From: Alkalibacillus silvisoli
GTDB taxonomy: Bacteria; Bacillota; Bacilli; Bacillales; Alkalibacillaceae
DNA length: 64,000 nucleotides
NCBI RefSeq assembly: GCF_039521975.1
Contig: NZ_BAAACZ010000028.1
Location: 14,689-78,688 of the forward strand
Direction of reading: 5' to 3'
How positions within the stretch are numbered: position 1 is the stretch's first letter; every line of letters begins with the position of its first letter. Of the stretch, positions 60,511 to 64,000 are shown in pieces. The notes under the pieces were generated by a model. That model made no database searches, was not told the origin of the DNA, and worked only from the letters and a program-made list of their open reading frames with translations. A program made the position numbers and the translations under genes.

Positions 60511-60774
60511 ATGGCCCTTGAAAAAGAGATTAAGGGATTAACACACCTTGTTATGCTTGCAAAACAAGGTGATGAAGCTGCTTTAGAAGAGCTATATTGT
60601 AGGTTTATGCCTCTTGTTCTAAACCATGTTAAAAAAATGAAGGTTGAATATCAGCAGGATGCTAAAAGTGAGTTGTTAGTGGAGCTGTTTGAAGCTATTC
60701 AACGTTTTGAACCAAATACAGACTGGGGGGAGAGGGAATTAGAGAATCACTTACAAAATCGCGAGAAAAAATGA
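60511..60774 (+). CDS. Sigma-70 region 2-like small protein (RsoA/HTH_16-like)
   Basis: 87 residues. LVMLAKQGDEAALEELYCRF then MPLVLNHVKKMKVEYQQDAK and SELLVELFEAIQRFEPNTDW follow the region 2 core-binding pattern of RsoA and Tn916 Orf8. There is no region 4. It starts 3 bases after the region 4-like gene with its Shine-Dalgarno (GAGGGGGGG) inside that gene. Predicted to be the second half of a two-subunit sigma factor. Confidence 0.75.
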   Translation: MALEKEIKGLTHLVMLAKQGDEAALEELYCRFMPLVLNHVKKMKVEYQQDAKSELLVELFEAIQRFEPNTDWGERELENHLQNREKK

Positions 60775-60830
60775 ATGACTGAAAATAATGAAAAAAAGTG
60801 AGGATTTTGCTACAAATAAATCATAAATAA

Positions 60831-60903
60831 TTCAATCACCGTTTCAATTGTGTTATGAAAGAATTGTCGAATGGGGATCCACACCGCTTGGATGGTGATT
60901 GAA
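60831..60903 (+). ncRNA. Structured RNA candidate downstream of the split sigma genes
   Basis: TTCAATCACC (60831-60840) and GGTGATTGAA (60894-60903) form a perfect 10-bp closing stem around 53 bases that include an ATCCA/TGGAT hairpin. A terminator follows 36 bases later, so a small RNA or a 3' UTR element with its own end is possible. I recognise no known family. Confidence 0.3.
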
Positions 60904-60939
60904 ATGAACTAGCATGTGAGAGCTTACCATAATCGTACT

Positions 60940-60970
60940 AAAAGGTGTTACTTATTGAGTAGCACCTTTT
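60940..60970 (+). terminator. Terminator closing the sigma/mau-like region
   Basis: AAAAGGTG-TACT pairs with AGTA-CACCTTTT with one mismatch and a 5-base loop, the T-run being part of the 3' arm; works on both strands. Confidence 0.8.
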
Positions 60971-61017
60971 CACAAGCATGGCATATCACGTTACAGGGAA
61001 GCTTTGCAGCATTAACC

Positions 61018-61263
61018 TTATTCGTCTTCTTGACCAGCCCCAGAAACCTGTCTCAATTTAGATAAGGTATTTTCGAGAAAAGCCCTTTCCTCCTCCATCA
61101 TCTCTTCTATAAACTCTCCAATTCCATCTGTAGAATCACTGGAAGAACCACCTACTAAAGACTGCTGTTCAAATAAATGTGCGAGTACCATTTCAAGTGC
61201 CTTTCCTTCTAACACCAGTTTACTCTGCGCTTCCAATTGACGTTCATACCACCGCTTACCCAT
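61018..61263 (-). CDS. Small hypothetical protein, helical, acidic tail
   Basis: 81 residues: MGKRWYERQLEAQSKLVLEG, a helix with AHLFEQQ, a Gly-Ser linker (GGSSSDSTDGIGE) and a Glu-rich helix (FIEEMMEEERAFLENTLSKL). No known domain recognised. It lies on the opposite strand to the sigma genes, with no strong Shine-Dalgarno. A palindrome AGTACTATAAAGTACT at 61271-61286 lies just upstream and could be an operator. It may mark the right edge of the first element. Confidence 0.5.
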   Translation of the reverse strand: MGKRWYERQLEAQSKLVLEGKALEMVLAHLFEQQSLVGGSSSDSTDGIGEFIEEMMEEERAFLENTLSKLRQVSGAGQEDE

Positions 61264-61370
61264 ATAACATAGTACTATAAAGTACTCAATAAATTAATTA
61301 TAAATTTGACAAAAAATAAAGCCATCATAGGCTAAAGGTAATTTATTATTAATTAAGTGTCAAACTCCCG

Positions 61371-61506
61371 ATTTTAGACATAAAAAAGCCTCCATTTGCT
61401 GGCAGGCAATATAGAGGGATTATAATTATGATATTGTACTTTATAAAAAAATACAAGAATAAAATTTATACTTGCAAATTTATTTAACATGAATTAGTAT
61501 AGAATC
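61371..61506 (-). repeat. 136-bp direct repeat, copy 2 (orphan integrase promoter)
   Basis: Matches 54464-54599. The integrase ATG (at 61381 on the minus strand) is kept, but after codon 4 (MSKI) the sequence changes and a stop follows at codon 11. This is a remnant of a second related integrase gene or a duplication of the element end. Confidence 0.9.
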
Positions 61507-61527
61507 AAATAAAATAAACTTAATTGG

Positions 61528-61599
61528 GAACGCCCCAAATTTTCAGGAAACAGGTGTAGTATGCCTTGATTTCCTGGCAATTTGGGGCGTTCTTTTTTT
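61528..61599 (+). terminator. Long hairpin terminator or attenuator
   Basis: GAACGCCCCAAATT pairs with AATTTGGGGCGTTC, with an inner CAGGAAA/TTTCCTG, followed by seven T. It lies just upstream of AAAGGAGG and a TTG start that is cut off after three codons by the ISL3-type end at 61637, so it may have been the leader of that lost gene. Confidence 0.85.
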
Positions 61600-61768
61600 G
61601 TTTATAAGTGAAAGGAGGCATTAGCTTTGGAAAAGTGGCTCTAAAATATTTGTTGGGGTAGAGACACAATTTAGGATGTGGTTATGATAGCGGCCGTTGG
61701 CGTCAGGTGATCCGCTTACGGTGGATGCTTGCCGCGGGCACGGCTCGAGCCTCCTCGGCCGAAAAGCG

Positions 61769-63457
61769 GAGGCCACTGAAAAAGTCCTTAAAATTTTAGA
61801 GGGTAAATCATCATATCAGGGATGATTTACCCTCTTTTCTTTTTTATAATAGAGTCAGTAAATAAGAAAGTGGTGGTTGTGTGTTACAGAGTCAGGGATC
61901 GCTGAATATGAGTTCTTATACAGATCTTTATGAAATGATCATTCCAAAAGATAATTTTCTACGCCGTTTAAATGATATAGTTGACTTCACGTTTATCATG
62001 GATGAGTTAAAAGAAAATTACTGTCTTGATAACGGCCGAAAGGCCATTCCCCCTATTCAAATGTTTAAGTATTTATTGTTGAAACGCATTTACGATTTGT
62101 CCGATGTTGATGTTGTAGAACGTGCAAGATACGATATGTCATTTAAATATTTTTTAGAGTTAGCTCCTGAGGATCCAGTCATTAACCCGAGCTCATTAAC
62201 GAAATTTCGTAAATTGCGATTAAAGGGTTCAAATGAAAGTTCTAACAATAATTTATTGGATCTATTGATCCACAAAACAGTAGAAATCGCACTAGACTAC
62301 GGTGTGATCGATAGTAAAACCATCATGGTGGATGCAACTCATACCTCCTCACGTTACTGTTCCAAGTCAGTTGCGGAGTTTTTAAGTGAGAAAGCAAAAT
62401 CTATGCGAAAAACAGTTTATCAATATGATGAAACCATAAAGGAAAAGTTCCCTAAAAAACCTGCTCACCACAGTATTAAAGAAACCGAAAGGTACTGTAA
62501 GGAACTAATTGAAGTAATAGAACAGTCTGAAGTAAATGATATGCCAGCGGTGAAAGAAAAAGTTAACCACTTGAATGAAATACTGGATGACTGTAAAGAA
62601 CAAACCACACTTTCCAATGACCCAGACGCACGTATAGGACATAAAACTGAAGATAGTTCTTTCTTTGGTTATAAATCTCACTTAGCCATGTCTAAAGAAA
62701 GAATCATCACAGCAGCTACCATTACCACAGGTGAAAAGAGTGATGGTAAACAGCTTAAAGATCTCGTACATAAAAGTAAGGATGCAGGAATGGAAGTTGA
62801 TGCGGTCATTGGTGATACGGCTTATTCAGGAACAGACAATTTAAAATTTGCGAAAGAAGAACAATTTCAATTAGTGTCTAAATTGCACCCTGTAATTACA
62901 GATGGAAAACGTGAGAATTCAGGGTTTGAATTTAATAAAGATGCCGATATGTTTGTATGTCCAGCTGGACATATGGCATTTAAAAAATAGCGAAGAAGAG
63001 AAAGAAACGCAATACTCAGCTCAAGTATTACTTTGACGTAGAGAAGTGTAAGGTTTGTCCATTAAGGGATGGATGTTACCAGGAAGGCGCGAAAACCAAA
63101 ACTTACTCAGTCACGTTAAAATCAACTGAGCACAAAGAACAAGAAGCGTTTCAAGAAAGTGAAACCTTTAAAGAAATAGCTAAAGATCGCTATATGATTG
63201 AAGCGAAGAATAGTGAATTAAAGCATAGACACGGGTATGATCAAGCCACTGACTCGGGTCTATTTGGCATGGAAATACAAGGAGCAACGACGATATTCGT
63301 GGCTAACTTAAAAAGAATTATTAAGCTAATAGACCAAAAAGAGTAAAATATTAGGATAGAAAAGGAGACTTTTAATCGAAAAAATCGATCAAAAGGCTCT
63401 TTTTTTTAAAACAACTATTTTATAAAACAAAATTAACCGTCTTTTTTCAGTGGCCTC
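61769..63457 (+). mobile_element. IS1182-family insertion sequence with 9-bp target duplication
   Basis: 1689 bp. Terminal inverted repeats GAGGCCACTGAAAAA at the left end and its complement at the right end. Direct repeats CGAAAAGCG flank it at 61760-61768 and 63458-63466, showing insertion by transposition. It carries one transposase gene, now frameshifted, on the plus strand. A GGGTAAATCATC/GATGATTTACCC hairpin with T-run near 61800-61835 blocks transcription entering from outside. Confidence 0.88.
61881..63346 (+). pseudogene. IS1182-family transposase with a frameshift at an A-run
   Basis: Starts GTG 61881. The first part (369 residues) has the N-terminal IS1182 domain (RKAIPPIQMFKYLLLKRIYD), VIDSKTIMVDATHTSSRY with a catalytic Asp and VIGDTAYSG with the second. 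It stops at TAG 62988 after CPAGHMAFKK. The -1 frame continues without break (AKKRKKRNTQLKYYFDVEKC) to ATTIFVANLKRIIKLIDQKE and TAA at 63344. The shift point is GCATTTAAAAAATAG: either one A is lost or -1 slippage at AAA AAA TAG restores the protein. Confidence 0.85.
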
Positions 63458-63560
63458 CGAAAAGCGTGGCCTGCGGGGTCTCGAGACGCGTGCTGTTCCC
63501 GCAGGCATCACCACCTACGCTTCTCACCTGACACCAACTCAGCGGTTTGATAAGACAAAA
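63458..63560 (+). repeat. Right half of the GC-rich stem-loop repeat
   Basis: Contains GCCTGCGGG (63469) pairing with CCCGCAGGC (63498-63506), and the outer arm 63505-63535 that is nearly complementary to 61699-61728. Joined with the left half at CGAAAAGCG it forms an imperfect inverted repeat of about 170 bases, a type of dispersed GC-rich repeat seen in Bacillaceae. Confidence 0.65.
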
Positions 63561-63631
63561 AAAGCACGCAAACTCCTTATTTGTTATCCTTGTTTTATAC
63601 CACCAAAACAAAGCAAAGGAGCTGCGTGCAT

Positions 63632-64000
63632 ATGCATCATAACATGACCTTACCTGGATTGGAAAGCTTTCACGTGACTGAAACGCGAGAAGAGAATGGC
63701 TATTATCACATCTACGTTGAACGGCCACATGAGATCGTGCCATGTCCTGCATGCCAAACATCAACTCAAATGGTTCATGATTATCGCTGGCAAAAAATTA
63801 AACACAATCGAGTATTCAATCGCCCTACGATGATTTGGTACCGCAAACGTCGCTATCAATGTCACCATATCAGTTGCCGGAAACGATTTGACGAAACCAA
63901 CGATCTTGTCGATCGTTATCAACGCCAATCACAAGAGTTCAATCAAGCCATAGGGCTTGAAACGATTCATGGTAAAACGTTTAAAGATACAGCCCAACGA
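63632..64000 (+). CDS. ISL3-family transposase, 3' truncated by window edge
   Basis: 123 residues visible from ATG 63632, open to the last base. The N-terminal zinc-finger pattern (CPAC near residue 38, then CHHISCRK near residue 77) and MIWYRKRRYQCHH with KRFDETNDLV are typical of ISL3 (IS204/IS1001/IS1096/IS1165) transposases. RBS AAAGGAG. The catalytic DDE part lies beyond the window. Confidence 0.88.
   Translation, partial: MHHNMTLPGLESFHVTETREENGYYHIYVERPHEIVPCPACQTSTQMVHDYRWQKIKHNRVFNRPTMIWYRKRRYQCHHISCRKRFDETNDLVDRYQRQSQEFNQAIGLETIHGKTFKDTAQR

Larger units (their letters stand above)
61637..64000 (+). mobile_element. ISL3-type element, interrupted and cut by the window edge
   Basis: The left end starts GGCTCTAAAATATTTGTTGG, the GGCTCT start being usual for ISL3-family ends, and matches copy 1 at 34354. 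Then comes a GC-rich stem-loop repeat (arms 61699-61728 and 63505-63535), split by an IS1182-type insertion, and the ISL3 transposase gene from 63632. The right end lies outside the window. The link between left end and transposase is inferred. Confidence 0.55.

Noticed and set aside
60901..61020. Copy of the rpsI 3' end as attR
   Set aside because: No stretch matching the rpsI end (for example CAGTTCTCAAAGCG) was found here or elsewhere after 53160.
63447..63764. Minus-strand open frame of 105 codons
   Set aside because: Spans the GC-rich repeat and the start of the ISL3 transposase in antisense; no family features.

Overview
The window is a low-GC Firmicute chromosome, most likely a Bacillaceae member. 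The evidence is a B. subtilis-like gene order (rlmB-rae1-sigH-rpmG-secE-nusG-rplKAJL-rpoBC, then the str, S10, spc and alpha clusters), strong AGGAGG ribosome binding sites, frequent TTG/GTG starts, and protein sequences very close to Bacillus, such as NusG, RpoC and the PurF propeptide. The species cannot be fixed from the sequence. Acidic C-terminal tails on RpoB and RpoC would fit a halotolerant or alkaliphilic lineage, but that is only a suggestion.

Region 1 (1-34350) is the transcription/translation core: sigma-H, SecE, NusG, RNA polymerase beta, beta' and alpha, EF-G, EF-Tu, about 33 ribosomal proteins, SecY, adenylate kinase, methionine aminopeptidase and IF-1. Several autoregulatory leaders are visible: an L1-type site before both rplK and rplA, the L10 leader, the S10-operon leader and an L13 leader. 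RpoB carries Tyr where nearly all bacteria have Asp at the classical rifampicin site (E. coli position 516).

Region 2 (34354-37960) starts with a remnant repeat shared with the end of the window, followed by the energy-coupling module ecfA1-ecfA2-ecfT and truA.

Region 3 (37960-52144) is the complete purine operon purEKBCSQLFMNHD followed by an unusual folD. It has a PurR double box and a guanine-type riboswitch with terminator. It lies between truA and rplM, genes that are adjacent in B. subtilis. rplM-rpsI then closes the core.

Region 4 (53160-64000) is an AT-rich accessory island directly downstream of rpsI. It holds a tyrosine integrase with 11-bp direct repeats, an IS1634-like remnant, a lipoprotein and a compact gene set resembling the maturation part of methylamine dehydrogenase loci: MauE-like, MauD-like, a 12-cysteine MauA-like secreted protein, an unknown protein and a six-segment membrane protein interrupted by an in-frame TGA in a Cys-Thr-Ala-TGA motif. 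A signal peptidase without a membrane anchor follows. No heavy chain (MauB) or MauG gene is present. Next come two small genes that look like a split sigma factor (region 4 and region 2 on separate proteins), a structured RNA candidate, and a second copy of the integrase promoter region that marks a lost neighbouring element. The window ends in nested insertion sequences: an IS1182-type element with a 9-bp target duplication inside an ISL3-type element.

My best candidate for an undescribed system is the 56527-60774 set: a dedicated disulfide/redox secretion module for an orphan MauA-like protein, possibly with selenocysteine, on a mobile island with its own two-subunit sigma factor.
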